Positions 28,665 to 36,217 of a stretch of 64,000 bases of DNA are shown one piece after another. The position numbers and the translations under genes are program-made. Position 1 is the stretch's first letter; each line of letters opens with the position of its first letter. Below the pieces are notes generated by a model, which was not told where the DNA came from, did no database searches, and saw only the letters and a program-made list of their open reading frames with translations. Location of the stretch: NCBI GenBank assembly GCA_024642465.1, contig JAHEBA010000005.1, positions 1-64,000 on the forward strand, read 5' to 3'. Source of the stretch: Alphaproteobacteria bacterium. GTDB taxonomy: Bacteria > Pseudomonadota > Alphaproteobacteria > Rhizobiales > Aestuariivirgaceae.

Positions 28665-28850
28665 GGCGCGCGTCGCCTCCAGATTGCGCACTGCCCCTCT
28701 TTACCCTTTTCAACATTTCATCATGCAGCCGCACCGGCACGCAAGCAAAATGCAGCGCGCGGCTGGCGCATGCCGCCCATGCCCTGATGCCGCTTGCCGT
28801 ACGCCCGCCGGCCATGCACCATCGTCGTCAAAAACCGGAGGCAACGCCGA

Positions 28851-29996
28851 ATGGCCGCATATGATCTCGTGCTCAAGGGCGGGCACGTCATCGATCCTGC
28901 CCAGAACATCGATGCGGTGATCGACGTGGCCTTCGCCGGCGGCAAGATTTCCGCCGTGGGCAAGTCGCTCGACACCTCGGCTGCGAAGGACGTGCGCGAC
29001 GTGTCCGGCAAGCTGGTCACGCCCGGCCTCATCGACATGCACACGCACGTCTACTGGGGCGGCACGTCGCTCGGCATCGACGCCGAGGACTTTTGCCGCA
29101 AAAGCGCCGTCACCACCGCCGTCGACACCGGCTCCGCCGGCCCCGGTAATTTCGCGGGCTTCCGCAAGTACGTCATCGAACCCTCCGCCGTTCGCATCCT
29201 CGCCTACCTGCACATCTCTCATGCCGGCATCTTCGGCTTCTCCAACCGCATCATGGTGGGCGAAAGCGAGAACCTCGCCCTGATGGACCCGGAGACGGCG
29301 GTCGAGGTGGCGCAAGCCAATCGCGACGTGATCATCGGCATCAAGGTGCGGCTTGGCCGGCATGCCTCGGGCATTCACGGCATGGCGCCGTTCGAGCACG
29401 CGATCCAGGTGGCGGAAGAGGCCAACATGCCGCTGATGGTCCATATTGACGAACCGCCGCCTTCCTATGCCGAGGTCTTGTCGCGGCTCAGGTCAGGCGA
29501 CGTATTAACCCACTGCTTCCGCCCCTTCCCCAACTCGCCCGTCGGCCCGGACGGCAGGGTCAGGCCGGAGGTATTGGCCGCGCGCCAGCGTGGCGTGCTG
29601 TTCGACATCGGCCACGGCATGGGATCTTTCTCGTTCAAGACGGCGCGCGCCATGCTGGAAGCAGGCTTCATGCCCGACACCATCTCGTCCGATATCCACG
29701 CGTTGTGCATCAACGGTCCTGCCTTCGACCAGGTCACCACGCTGTCGAAGTTCCTCTGCCTCGGCGTACCACTGAAGGAGGTTATCCGCGCCAGCACCGA
29801 GAACGCCGCGCGCGCCCTGTCCCGGCCTGACCTGGGCACGCTGAACCCGGGCAGCGCGGGTGATGCTTCCATCCTGTCGCTGGACGAAGGCGCGTTCGAC
29901 TATGTGGACGTGGTTGGCGAGCACGTGACGGCTGACAAGAAGATCAACGCCCGCGGCGTGGTGCTCGGCGGGCGCTGGTGGCATCCCGCGGCATAG
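28851..29996 (+). CDS. Amidohydrolase/deacetylase-family metallohydrolase
   Basis: TIM-barrel amidohydrolase of 381 residues, related to dihydroorotase-like enzymes. Metal ligands are visible in order: HTH in DMHTHVYWG, a Lys (probably carbamylated) in GIKVRLG, His in MVHIDEPP, His in VLTHCFRPF and the catalytic Asp in SSDIHAL. GGAGG at 28837-28841 sets the ATG at 28851. The substrate is not known; members hydrolyse N-acetyl or cyclic amide compounds. A DMT transporter and a cupin gene follow, probably as one transcript. Confidence 0.85.
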   Translation: MAAYDLVLKGGHVIDPAQNIDAVIDVAFAGGKISAVGKSLDTSAAKDVRDVSGKLVTPGLIDMHTHVYWGGTSLGIDAEDFCRKSAVTTAVDTGSAGPGNFAGFRKYVIEPSAVRILAYLHISHAGIFGFSNRIMVGESENLALMDPETAVEVAQANRDVIIGIKVRLGRHASGIHGMAPFEHAIQVAEEANMPLMVHIDEPPPSYAEVLSRLRSGDVLTHCFRPFPNSPVGPDGRVRPEVLAARQRGVLFDIGHGMGSFSFKTARAMLEAGFMPDTISSDIHALCINGPAFDQVTTLSKFLCLGVPLKEVIRASTENAARALSRPDLGTLNPGSAGDASILSLDEGAFDYVDVVGEHVTADKKINARGVVLGGRWWHPAA

Positions 29997-30014
29997 GCAG
30001 CAGAAGCGACACCC

Positions 30015-31016
30015 ATGACCCTCCGCTCCGCCAGCAGGCTCACGCTGCCCAACGCACCCCGCCAGGACCGGCCGGGCCTTGCCGTGCTGTCGCTGTGCAC
30101 CGCCGTGGCGCTGGCCTCGACAATGGATGCGGTCATCAAGTTCCTGTCCGGCGGCTATCCCGTGCACCAGTTGCTTGCGGTGCGTTGCGGGCTGGCGCTG
30201 CCGCTGCTTGCAGCCTTCGCCTTGTGGCGCGTCGGCAGCTTGCGGGTCGAGCGGTCGAAGTGGATGCTGGTGGCATTTCGCGGTTTCATCATGTGCACCG
30301 CATACCTGGGCTTTGCCATGGCGGTGGCCACGCTGCCGCTGGCATCGGGCGTGGCGATATACTTCACCATGCCGCTGTTCGTGGCCGCGCTCGCCGGCCC
30401 TGTGCTGGGCGAGTACGTGCCGGTCTGCCGCTGGCTGGCCATCGCGGCCGGCTTCATCGGCGTGATCATCATGATAAGGCCGGGCTCGTCAGTGTTCGAG
30501 CCCGCCGCCCTTCTGGCACTCTACTCCGCACTTGGCTACGGCGTCAGCCAGACCATCACCCGCTCGCTCAGCGCCTTGGTGCCCAGCCCGGTGCTGGCGT
30601 TCTGGGGCAATTTCGCCTACGTGGTGCTGGCCCTGCTGCTTGCCGCCGCGTTTGCCGGCGCCGAAGTGAATGAAGCCGGGCACCCCTCCGTCGCCTTCCT
30701 GATGCGCGGCTGGGCCATGCCGCCTCTGAGGGATCTGCTGCTGATGTGCGCCACCGGCGTCATGTCGTCCATCGCAATGGTTTGCTTCGCCACCGCCTAC
30801 CGGCTGGGCGAGGCCAACTTCGTCGCGCCGTTCGAGTACTCGGCAATGCTGTGGGCCACGATCTTCGGCATCGTGCTGTTTTCGGATTTTCCGGATATAT
30901 GGACCATCATGGGCGGCAGCATGGTGGCGGCGGCCGGCCTTGTCATGCTGTGGTTCGACCGGCAGCGCCGTCGCACCGTCGTGTTGCCCCCCGAAAAAGC
31001 CGCCGACGCGGCCTGA
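30015..31016 (+). CDS. DMT-superfamily transporter (EamA)
   Basis: Membrane transporter of 333 residues with two EamA repeats (about ten helices): MDAVIKFLSGGYPVHQLLAV, YFTMPLFVAALAGPVLGEYV and APFEYSAMLWATIFGIVLFS. It resembles the other DMT transporter of this window (20673-21656). It starts 18 nt after the amidohydrolase gene, so it may import or export that enzyme's substrate or product. The N-terminal 35 residues are polar. Confidence 0.86.
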   Translation: MTLRSASRLTLPNAPRQDRPGLAVLSLCTAVALASTMDAVIKFLSGGYPVHQLLAVRCGLALPLLAAFALWRVGSLRVERSKWMLVAFRGFIMCTAYLGFAMAVATLPLASGVAIYFTMPLFVAALAGPVLGEYVPVCRWLAIAAGFIGVIIMIRPGSSVFEPAALLALYSALGYGVSQTITRSLSALVPSPVLAFWGNFAYVVLALLLAAAFAGAEVNEAGHPSVAFLMRGWAMPPLRDLLLMCATGVMSSIAMVCFATAYRLGEANFVAPFEYSAMLWATIFGIVLFSDFPDIWTIMGGSMVAAAGLVMLWFDRQRRRTVVLPPEKAADAA

Positions 31017-31045
31017 ACCCCTCACCACCAACGGAGACATGCCCC

Positions 31046-31396
31046 ATGAACCTGCCCTTCATCCCGTCCGTCGCAGCACCCGAACACCTGGAACTGACGC
31101 CTGCAGGCGTGCGTGCGGGCTTCGACTCCGGCCATCCGGAAACGTCGGTCCGCGAGATGTACTCGGGCGGCGGCATCGATGTGGGGGTGTGGGAATGCAC
31201 GCCGGGCGGCTGGGCCATCGAAAACCGGCCCAACACCGAGATTTGCTCGATCGTGTCCGGCACCGGCGTCATCACCGATGCCGACGGAAGCCAGCGGCAA
31301 CTGGTGCCGGGCACCGTGCTGACATTGCCCAAGGGCTGGTCCGGGCGATGGGACATCACCCAGACCCTGCGCAAGGTCTACGTAATCGTCGAGTGA
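31046..31396 (+). CDS. Cupin-domain protein (EutQ/DUF861-like)
   Basis: A 116-residue single-domain cupin. The core reads VGVWECTPGGWAI, then RPNTEICSIVSGTGVITDAD and VPGTVLTLPKGWSGRWD. The usual metal-binding His residues of cupin motif 1 are not obvious, so it may be a binding rather than a catalytic cupin. It lies 30 nt after the transporter gene, with CGGAGA upstream of the ATG. Confidence 0.78.
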   Translation: MNLPFIPSVAAPEHLELTPAGVRAGFDSGHPETSVREMYSGGGIDVGVWECTPGGWAIENRPNTEICSIVSGTGVITDADGSQRQLVPGTVLTLPKGWSGRWDITQTLRKVYVIVE

Positions 31397-31412
31397 CCCC
31401 GCGGCGGCAGCC

Positions 31413-31523
31413 TTATTTGTTCTGGTTGCGCAGCTGCTGCAACATCAGCGTCGTCGCGAATGTCACAAAGCCTGCCAGCACCATAATCAGGTAGAGCTCT
31501 TCATAACCGGTCATGTCCTTCAT
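31413..31523 (-). CDS. Single-helix mini-membrane protein (36 aa), Fnr-type promoter
   Basis: A 36-residue ORF starting MKDMTGYEELYLIMV, with one predicted transmembrane helix (residues 11-28) and a basic tail LRNQNK. CAAGGAG lies just upstream of the ATG. Its promoter region holds a perfect Fnr/FixK consensus palindrome, centred 63 bp upstream of the start codon. Such mini-proteins are often accessory subunits of terminal oxidases or other membrane complexes; no partner is visible here. The gene is short, but SD, helix and promoter agree. Confidence 0.65.
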   Translation of the reverse strand: MKDMTGYEELYLIMVLAGFVTFATTLMLQQLRNQNK

Positions 31524-31579
31524 CTCCTTGAGGAATCTTGAACCGATGACGATTTTTTGCGCGTCCCGCCGGACTGGCC

Positions 31580-31593
31580 TTGATTCAAATCAA
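31580..31593 (-). promoter_or_regulatory. Fnr/FixK box upstream of the 36-aa gene
   Basis: TTGATTCAAATCAA is a perfect TTGAT-N4-ATCAA match to the Fnr/FixK/FnrL consensus. On the minus strand an AAAAAT hexamer begins 29.5 nt from its centre, as expected for a site at -41.5. Confidence 0.75.
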
Positions 31594-31769
31594 GCCCGGC
31601 GACCCCGCGTACGTATTTTCCGTGCGGCAAAACGCGCATTCCATGCAACAGAAAATATCATGGACGATCAGTAAAACGCATAGCAATATGCGCTCAAGTC
31701 ATCGCGGCATTCGTTTGCCGCATGATCACCGGGCCAAATCATCGTTCAACACCTCTTGGAGACCTCGAC

Positions 31770-31970
31770 GTGAGCTACAATCCGACGTTCCGCCTGAACC
31801 CCAAGCAGCTTTCCCTGATCGAAGATGCATTGCGCGCCGAAATGAGCCGCACGGCCCGCCCCGACTGTCAGCAGTCGGTGCAAAGCGCCAGGGAAATCAA
31901 CGATCTGCTGGCGCACCTGCATCACCAGAAAAGCTGGTATCAGCCGAAGCAGCCTGTGCCGCTGGGCTAG
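31770..31970 (+). CDS. Small hypothetical protein
   Basis: A 66-residue protein if it starts at GTG 31770, which has TTGGAG about nine bases upstream; ATG 31722 would add 16 residues. It is helical and polar (KQLSLIEDALRAEMSR, INDLLAHLHHQKSW). No family is recognised. The 150 bp before it hold a long-range inverted repeat (TGCGGCAAA near 31623 and TTTGCCGCA near 31712) that could fold in the leader. Confidence 0.5.
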   Translation: MSYNPTFRLNPKQLSLIEDALRAEMSRTARPDCQQSVQSAREINDLLAHLHHQKSWYQPKQPVPLG

Positions 31971-31986
31971 GCCTGAGCCGGCCACC

Positions 31987-32565
31987 CTACTGCAGGCCTC
32001 TCTCCTTCAGCCGCGCGGCGATGAGCTGCGCGGCCGTTCCGTCTCTGGAGAAGCATGATTCGATGTTGCGCAACCGGCTCGAGACGCTGATCTCGGGAAA
32101 GCCGATGCCCTTCATGTCGGCGGCCAGGGCTTCGCTGACCTGCTTCAGGCCCTCCTGGCCGAAGCCCTCCTCGTCGCGCAGCCGCAGCATGGCGATGCAG
32201 TCGGCCACCGCCTCGTTCATCAGATGCTCCGGTCCGTTGCGGGGCGGATGCGGCATGTCAACGTCGCCGGTCTGGTGGTGGGCGCACTCGTGCCGATCGA
32301 TGAATTTCTGGAACGCTTCCGGCGCTGCGGCATAGTTGGCGCGCATCACCACCGGACGGCCCTCACCGTCACGCCGCGCCATGCCGGCGGCAAGCCCCTG
32401 TCGGCCCGCCTCCACGGATTCGAAGGAGACGGTTACACCCTTGTTGTTGACGCACGATGGCGGCGGCGCCACCTGATGGGCGCCGTCCTGGGCCAGCGCC
32501 GGCAGGCTGCTGCCGGGCAGACACGCGCACAAGGTCGCCAGTGAAATCGCTATCAGCCTGTGCAC
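31987..32565 (-). CDS. Secreted HExxH-type putative metallopeptidase
   Basis: A 192-residue protein with a signal peptide (RLIAISLATLCACLPG to ALAQDG). A zinc-peptidase motif HECAHH is followed about 30 residues later by NEAVADC, the order expected for a gluzincin with Glu as third ligand. Four Cys may form disulfides. I cannot match a named family, so proteolytic activity is inferred from the motif. A small membrane-protein gene lies immediately upstream on the same strand. Confidence 0.62.
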   Translation of the reverse strand: MHRLIAISLATLCACLPGSSLPALAQDGAHQVAPPPSCVNNKGVTVSFESVEAGRQGLAAGMARRDGEGRPVVMRANYAAAPEAFQKFIDRHECAHHQTGDVDMPHPPRNGPEHLMNEAVADCIAMLRLRDEEGFGQEGLKQVSEALAADMKGIGFPEISVSSRLRNIESCFSRDGTAAQLIAARLKERGLQ

Positions 32566-32583
32566 GCGTCCTCCGGTTTAGCC

Positions 32584-32775
32584 TCAGTTGGCCGGGGCAG
32601 AGTCTGCCGCAACCGGGGTGGCCGGGGCAACACCCAGTTCGCCGGAGCCGCCACGGGCCATGTCGATGATGCCCAGCACCAGCGACGTGAGGTAGTAGTA
32701 CATCACCCAGCCAGTCACCACGACCATGGCTACGAGTGTCACGACGATGGCAATCTTGTCGAAAATCTCGATCAT
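32584..32775 (-). CDS. Small hypothetical membrane protein
   Basis: A 63-residue protein (start MIEIFDK) with one strong transmembrane segment (IAIVVTLVAMVVVTGWVMYY) and an Ala/Pro-rich tail. A longer reading from 32847 adds 24 residues without a better ribosome site. It precedes the metallopeptidase-like gene by 18 nt and is probably co-transcribed. No family recognised. Confidence 0.52.
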   Translation of the reverse strand: MIEIFDKIAIVVTLVAMVVVTGWVMYYYLTSLVLGIIDMARGGSGELGVAPATPVAADSAPAN

Positions 32776-33001
32776 TTGCGAATATTCCACCAGCAAGTGC
32801 GCCCGCAGGACCATCCTGCGGAGCGGGAAGACGGCGAACGGCTTCATCAGTCAATTCGTCGGGAAACGGTGCCTGCCGCGTTGAGCGCACCCTGGGCTGG
32901 AAGGCGCTGCAGACCTGATCACGCTACACCTGGCCGGGGCGGCGCAAAAGCGGGATTCAGGGTGCATTTTCGAGCCATGCAGAAGACGCATTGCTTGAGG
33001 G

Positions 33002-33017
33002 TGTGACGATCGTCACT
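33002..33017 (+). promoter_or_regulatory. Crp-type palindrome with class II promoter geometry
   Basis: TGTGACGATCGTCACT matches the Crp consensus TGTGA-N6-TCACA in nine of ten positions. A CATACT hexamer (33039-33044) starts 29.5 nt from the dyad centre, placing the site at -41.5. Confidence 0.65.
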
Positions 33018-33140
33018 TGCCCGCGGTGCCGCGCGCTCCATACTGTTGCGTAACGACAGATTCACACCGGAGGCAACACCACATGAACCGGATTTCCGAC
33101 GCTATGGCTCTGGCGGCCTGCCCTTGCGCAGGAGCGCGAG

Positions 33141-33587
33141 GTGACGCCTGCCGATTTCACCGGGCGTGACGGCCTTGTCACCCAGTGCGTCACCTTCGTG
33201 AAGGACAAGAGCTGGAACTCCATCTGCCCCAAGGTGCTGGAGGGTGCCGGCAAGCTGGCAGAGAAGAGCGGCATCTCCCACCGCCATCTCGGCCAGGCTA
33301 AATGGGGCTATGGCAGCGACAAATACCTGCCGGTGCCGGACGATCTGGCGATCAGCTCACCGCTGTTCCTGACCATCTATACCCGCGGCACCCGAAAACC
33401 CGACAGCGTGGCCATCTGGGTTTCGGCATATACCGCGCAGGACGGAAACCGGCTGGTCGTTTGGGAGGATTCAGGCATTCGCGCCGGCCAGACGCGAACC
33501 ATCGTCAACGGCCTGTCCAGCGGTCTGCTTGACAAGCTCGAACCCGTCATTGCGGCGCTGACCGAGGCCGCCAACGCCGCACAGTAG
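33141..33587 (+). CDS. Hypothetical protein whose signal peptide appears frameshifted
   Basis: A 148-residue protein read from GTG 33141 (GGAG six bases upstream). A better ribosome site (CCGGAGG) precedes ATG 33083, whose frame encodes NRISDAMALAACPCAG, the start of a signal-peptide-like segment. That frame ends soon after, whereas the coding frame just before 33141 reads PALAQERE, a typical cleavage site. An indel of one base or more has probably separated the secretion signal from the mature part. The mature sequence (VTQCVTFVKDKSWNSICPK) is not recognised. Confidence 0.6.
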   Translation: MTPADFTGRDGLVTQCVTFVKDKSWNSICPKVLEGAGKLAEKSGISHRHLGQAKWGYGSDKYLPVPDDLAISSPLFLTIYTRGTRKPDSVAIWVSAYTAQDGNRLVVWEDSGIRAGQTRTIVNGLSSGLLDKLEPVIAALTEAANAAQ

Positions 33588-33596
33588 CGTCAGGCG

Positions 33597-33959
33597 TCAG
33601 GCCTGCTCGATCATGTCCTGGAAGCGCTGGAAGTTGGGGCAGAAGGTGTTCGGCCCCTCGTTCACCGGCTTGCCGTTCAGGTATTTCCGGCAGTTGCGCA
33701 CGTCGCCGCACTGGCTGCAGGCCTGGGCCATTTCCAGCTCGCGCCAGCGGTCGCGCCCGATCTCTGCCGGGTCCAGGCCGAGCGAGCGGGACATGGCTTC
33801 CATGCATTCGCGCGTATCTGCGGGCGCATTGGTGATCCAGTCCCGGTCGGCTGGGGTGATCCCGGCGTCGGACAAGTCTGACCGGCCGAGCGCCATGATG
33901 AACTGGCGGTCGCGCTGGCGGGCAAGCATCTGGCGCACCTTGCCGGCGATTGTTTTCAT
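33597..33959 (-). CDS. Small cysteine-motif protein (DUF6455-like), Fnr-type promoter
   Basis: A 120-residue soluble protein. The N-terminal half is helical and basic (KVRQMLARQRDRQFIMALG, then LSDAGITPADRDW). The C-terminal half has a Cys cluster ACSQCGDVRNCRKYLNG, with another Cys in TFCPNFQRF, suggesting a zinc or iron-sulfur site. It resembles the DUF6455 family, whose role is not established. An Fnr-like palindrome is centred 62 bp upstream of its start codon, so regulation by oxygen or redox is likely. Confidence 0.68.
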   Translation of the reverse strand: MKTIAGKVRQMLARQRDRQFIMALGRSDLSDAGITPADRDWITNAPADTRECMEAMSRSLGLDPAEIGRDRWRELEMAQACSQCGDVRNCRKYLNGKPVNEGPNTFCPNFQRFQDMIEQA

Positions 33960-34014
33960 GGGCGAAGCTCCTCCTCTACGCGAGTGAGGATGGCCGGTTT
34001 CGCGTCAAGCAGCC

Positions 34015-34028
34015 TTGATCGAGGTCAA
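34015..34028 (-). promoter_or_regulatory. Fnr-like box upstream of the Cys-motif gene
   Basis: TTGATCGAGGTCAA differs from TTGAT-N4-ATCAA at one base. On the minus strand CATCCT (33992-33987) begins 29.5 nt from the centre, matching a class II promoter for the gene starting at 33959. Confidence 0.6.
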
Positions 34029-34186
34029 CCCCGCGCGCACCGCCGCCTGCCCTCCTTGCGCGAGGGTACAGGCCGGATCGGGGACACACGCTCCCGTCGC
34101 TGGCACCGGCGCCGCGATGGGTCCACCCTTGTGGCGCACTCGAAACGGGGGGTTGAAGGAACACCCAGACGAAAGGAGCGCAAATC

Positions 34187-34816
34187 ATGGCTGGCTGGAA
34201 AATCGAAGGCGACTACATGGAAACCTGCAACTGCACGTTCCTGTGCCCCTGCATCACCAGCAACCTGGCTGCCGTGCCCACCGAGGGTGACTGCAAGGCC
34301 GTCATCACCATGAAGATCGACAAGGGCGAGAAGGACGGCGTCAAGCTGGACGGGCTGTCGTTCATGGTGGTGCTGCACTCGCCGGGCGCGATGATCGACG
34401 GCAACCTGAAGGTCGGGCTGATCGTCGACGAGAAGGCCGACGACGCGCAGACCGCGGCCATCGCCGCCATAGCGACAGGCGAGGCCGGCGGGCCGATGGC
34501 CCATCTCGCACCACTGGTGTCGGAAGTTGCCGGCATCGAGAAGCGGCCGATCGACTTCTCCGCCAACGGCCTGTCCTACAGCTCCAGCGCGAAAGGCCTG
34601 ATCGACCAGGAAATCGCGGGCGTGGCCAGCATGGCGGACGAGACGAAGGCGGTCAGCATCGACAATACCGGCCACCCGGTGAACACGCGGCTGAACCTGG
34701 CAAAAGCGGTGCGCAGCATGTTCAACGCCTTCGGCATCACCTGGAAGGACGACACCGGCACCCGCAACGGCCACTTCGCACCGTTCAGCTGGTCGGGCGG
34801 GCAACAGGCCGCCTGA
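34187..34816 (+). CDS. DUF1326-domain protein
   Basis: A 209-residue soluble protein. The DUF1326 hallmark is the N-terminal Cys motif ETCNCTFLCPC (residues 12-22), probably a metal site, followed by GDCKAVITMKIDKG and an alternating strand pattern. GAAAGGAG sits eight bases before the ATG. The function of DUF1326 is not known. It is divergent from the Cys-motif gene, so the Fnr-like box at 34015 lies between both starts. Confidence 0.82.
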   Translation: MAGWKIEGDYMETCNCTFLCPCITSNLAAVPTEGDCKAVITMKIDKGEKDGVKLDGLSFMVVLHSPGAMIDGNLKVGLIVDEKADDAQTAAIAAIATGEAGGPMAHLAPLVSEVAGIEKRPIDFSANGLSYSSSAKGLIDQEIAGVASMADETKAVSIDNTGHPVNTRLNLAKAVRSMFNAFGITWKDDTGTRNGHFAPFSWSGGQQAA

Positions 34817-34842
34817 CGGCGGGCGCGCTCCGGCACAGCCCT

Positions 34843-35080
34843 GTGCCCCGGACACCGTTCCGGGGTCCAGTCCATGTGTGTCACCCGCGCGGTAAATCCT
34901 CGTGCCCCGGATTCACTCCGGGGCCCAGCCCTTTAGTAAACCGCCTTCGTCGGGCAAGAGGCATAGCCCCGCGACCCGAGGACCCAACTTCACGGACCCT
35001 CGGGTTAAACCCGAGGGAGGCAGTTGTACAGGAAGCTATCCCCGCCTCTCCCCTATCGTCCCCGCGAAAGCAGGGGGCCA
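34843..35080. repeat. Cluster of extragenic palindromic repeats
   Basis: Four hairpin units stand in a row in this non-coding gap. Two are near-copies of GTGCCCCGGA..TCCGGGG (34843-34865 and 34903-34923). One is a perfect 10-bp palindrome CCCTCGGGTT/AACCCGAGGG (34997-35017). One is CCCCGCGAAAGCAGGG (about 35059-35074), a form common between alphaproteobacterial genes. They resemble REP-type mobile or termination elements. Confidence 0.65.
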
Positions 35081-35142
35081 ATGCTCCTGGCGGCAACCGA
35101 GGCGCGGGAACGGGCGAAAATTCGTTACTTTTCAACGTGCTT

Positions 35143-35481
35143 TCAGGAAGGGATTGCGCCAACCTTCTTCGCCCTTTCTAAGAGCACGGCATATGTTGCA
35201 CCGTTCCCGGATGGGAAATGCGCGCACCACGCCGCCAAAAACTCCCTCTCTCGATTGAAGTCCTTGGCCTTACTTAGAAGCACGGCGACGCGCATCGTAT
35301 AGTGAGGTGCCGGTGTCTCGCCAATTTCGAGATAACGCTGGAACGCGTCCGAAACCGTATTGCATTGCCATGCGAGATCCTGATCGGCCTCTTTCATGAA
35401 AGTTCGAAAAGTCTCCTCGTCTTGGGTGAGAAACTCCGGCGCTCGGGATGCCTGACAGTAGGTAGCTCCGCCGTCGAACAT
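35143..35481 (-). CDS. Orphan hypothetical protein
   Basis: A 112-residue protein (start MFDGGATYCQ). The sequence is helix-rich (QDEETFRTFMKEADQDLAWQ, AVLLSKAKDFNREREFLAAW) with two or three Cys. Codon third positions are less G+C-rich than in neighbours, and it is bordered by palindromic repeats on one side and a long non-coding stretch on the other, so transfer is possible. The open frame extends back to 35739 but that part is low-complexity and not protein-like. No family recognised. Confidence 0.48.
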   Translation of the reverse strand: MFDGGATYCQASRAPEFLTQDEETFRTFMKEADQDLAWQCNTVSDAFQRYLEIGETPAPHYTMRVAVLLSKAKDFNREREFLAAWCAHFPSGNGATYAVLLERAKKVGAIPS

Positions 35482-35835
35482 CTTTCCGGTGCTGTTACGT
35501 ATCGCGCGGCGGTATCGGCTTCCCCTCTCACCCCACCCTGAGTCCCGCCCGATTCCCCCTCTCCCACCACCTCTCCACAACCCCCGCTTGCAACCCGCAC
35601 CCCCTCCCCACGTCTCGCTCACACCCGTTAACCATCTGTTAACCGAAAAAGTATGGGGTCTCGACGCCCCTTCACCCCCAACATCTGGTGGTTTTAACCC
35701 GGTTGTAACGACCATGACGGGTGTGTGACGGTGCGCCATCCACGCTATCCCCAGCCCTAAGCCCGCAGAATTCTTGAGGTCTGTCGCCGAATCGTGGCTT
35801 GCTCAGGGTGTCAACAAGGCCTGTCAAGGCTGTGG
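35482..35835. other. Non-coding C-rich stretch upstream of nrdJ
   Basis: No convincing gene is present. Bases 35520-35620 are strongly C-rich on this strand (runs of CCCC with CTC). GANTC methylation-type sites occur at 35540, 35551 and 35789, and a CtrA-like box at 35628-35643. Confidence 0.6.
35628..35643. promoter_or_regulatory. CtrA-like binding box
   Basis: TTAACCATCTGTTAAC matches the full CtrA consensus TTAA-N7-TTAAC, including the TTAACCAT form of the first half. It lies between the orphan gene (start 35481) and nrdJ (start 36218). Confidence 0.65.
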
Positions 35836-35906
35836 ACACAATATCTAGTAGTAGGGTTTCATTAACACACTAGGTATTGACGCGCGGGGCGCGACGGCAC
35901 TACAGT
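35836..35906 (+). promoter_or_regulatory. nrdJ promoter with NrdR-like boxes
   Basis: ACACAATATCTAGTAG (35836-35851) is close to the NrdR box ACACWATATATWGTGT, and a weaker copy starts at 35865 (ACACACTAGGTATTGA). Next to them lies TTGACG (35877-35882), 18 bp before TACAGT (35901-35906), a plausible housekeeping promoter for nrdJ. Confidence 0.55.
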
Positions 35907-35912
35907 CACCAT

Positions 35913-36217
35913 CAAGGGTAAGGGGCAAGGGACGGCCCTGAGTAACGGCCTTCCCGGCGGCGACACGAAAAGCCGAACTCCAACAATAACCAGCGGGCAG
36001 CGCGGCAAAACCGGTCTGTCCGGACAGGGAAATCATGTCTGTTCGTGCCGGGCGCACCCGAAGGTGCCTGGCAGGAGGCAGGGCGTGGGCTGTCCATGTG
36101 CGTGTGGGCGCGGGCGTTTGAGGATCAGGGCGCCGTCCCGGTGGCGGCAGGAAATGAACATCAAGAATGGCGAGGGGCCGGGCCCGGCGGGCCGACCCTC
36201 GAAAAAAGGGGACTAAA
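35913..36217 (+). other. Long predicted 5' leader of nrdJ
   Basis: About 305 nt separate the predicted transcription start from the nrdJ ATG. The stretch is G+C-rich and has several hairpins, such as CTGTCCGGACAG near 36015 and CACC-CGAA-GGTG near 36055. I looked for cobalamin-riboswitch consensus blocks and did not find them; no known RNA family is assigned. Confidence 0.45.

Noticed and set aside
35482-35739. N-terminal extension of the orphan gene to 35739
   Set aside because: The added 86 residues are Gly/Arg-rich, derived from C-rich non-coding DNA, and lack a ribosome site.
35628-35880. Replication origin (CtrA-like box, A+T-rich patch, one DnaA-box-like TGTGGACAC)
   Set aside because: No cluster of DnaA boxes and none of the usual origin neighbours (hemE, dnaA, parAB); promoter control of nrdJ explains the sites better.
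35880-36217. Cobalamin riboswitch upstream of nrdJ
   Set aside because: The expected B12-box and conserved core blocks are not seen; only generic hairpins are present.
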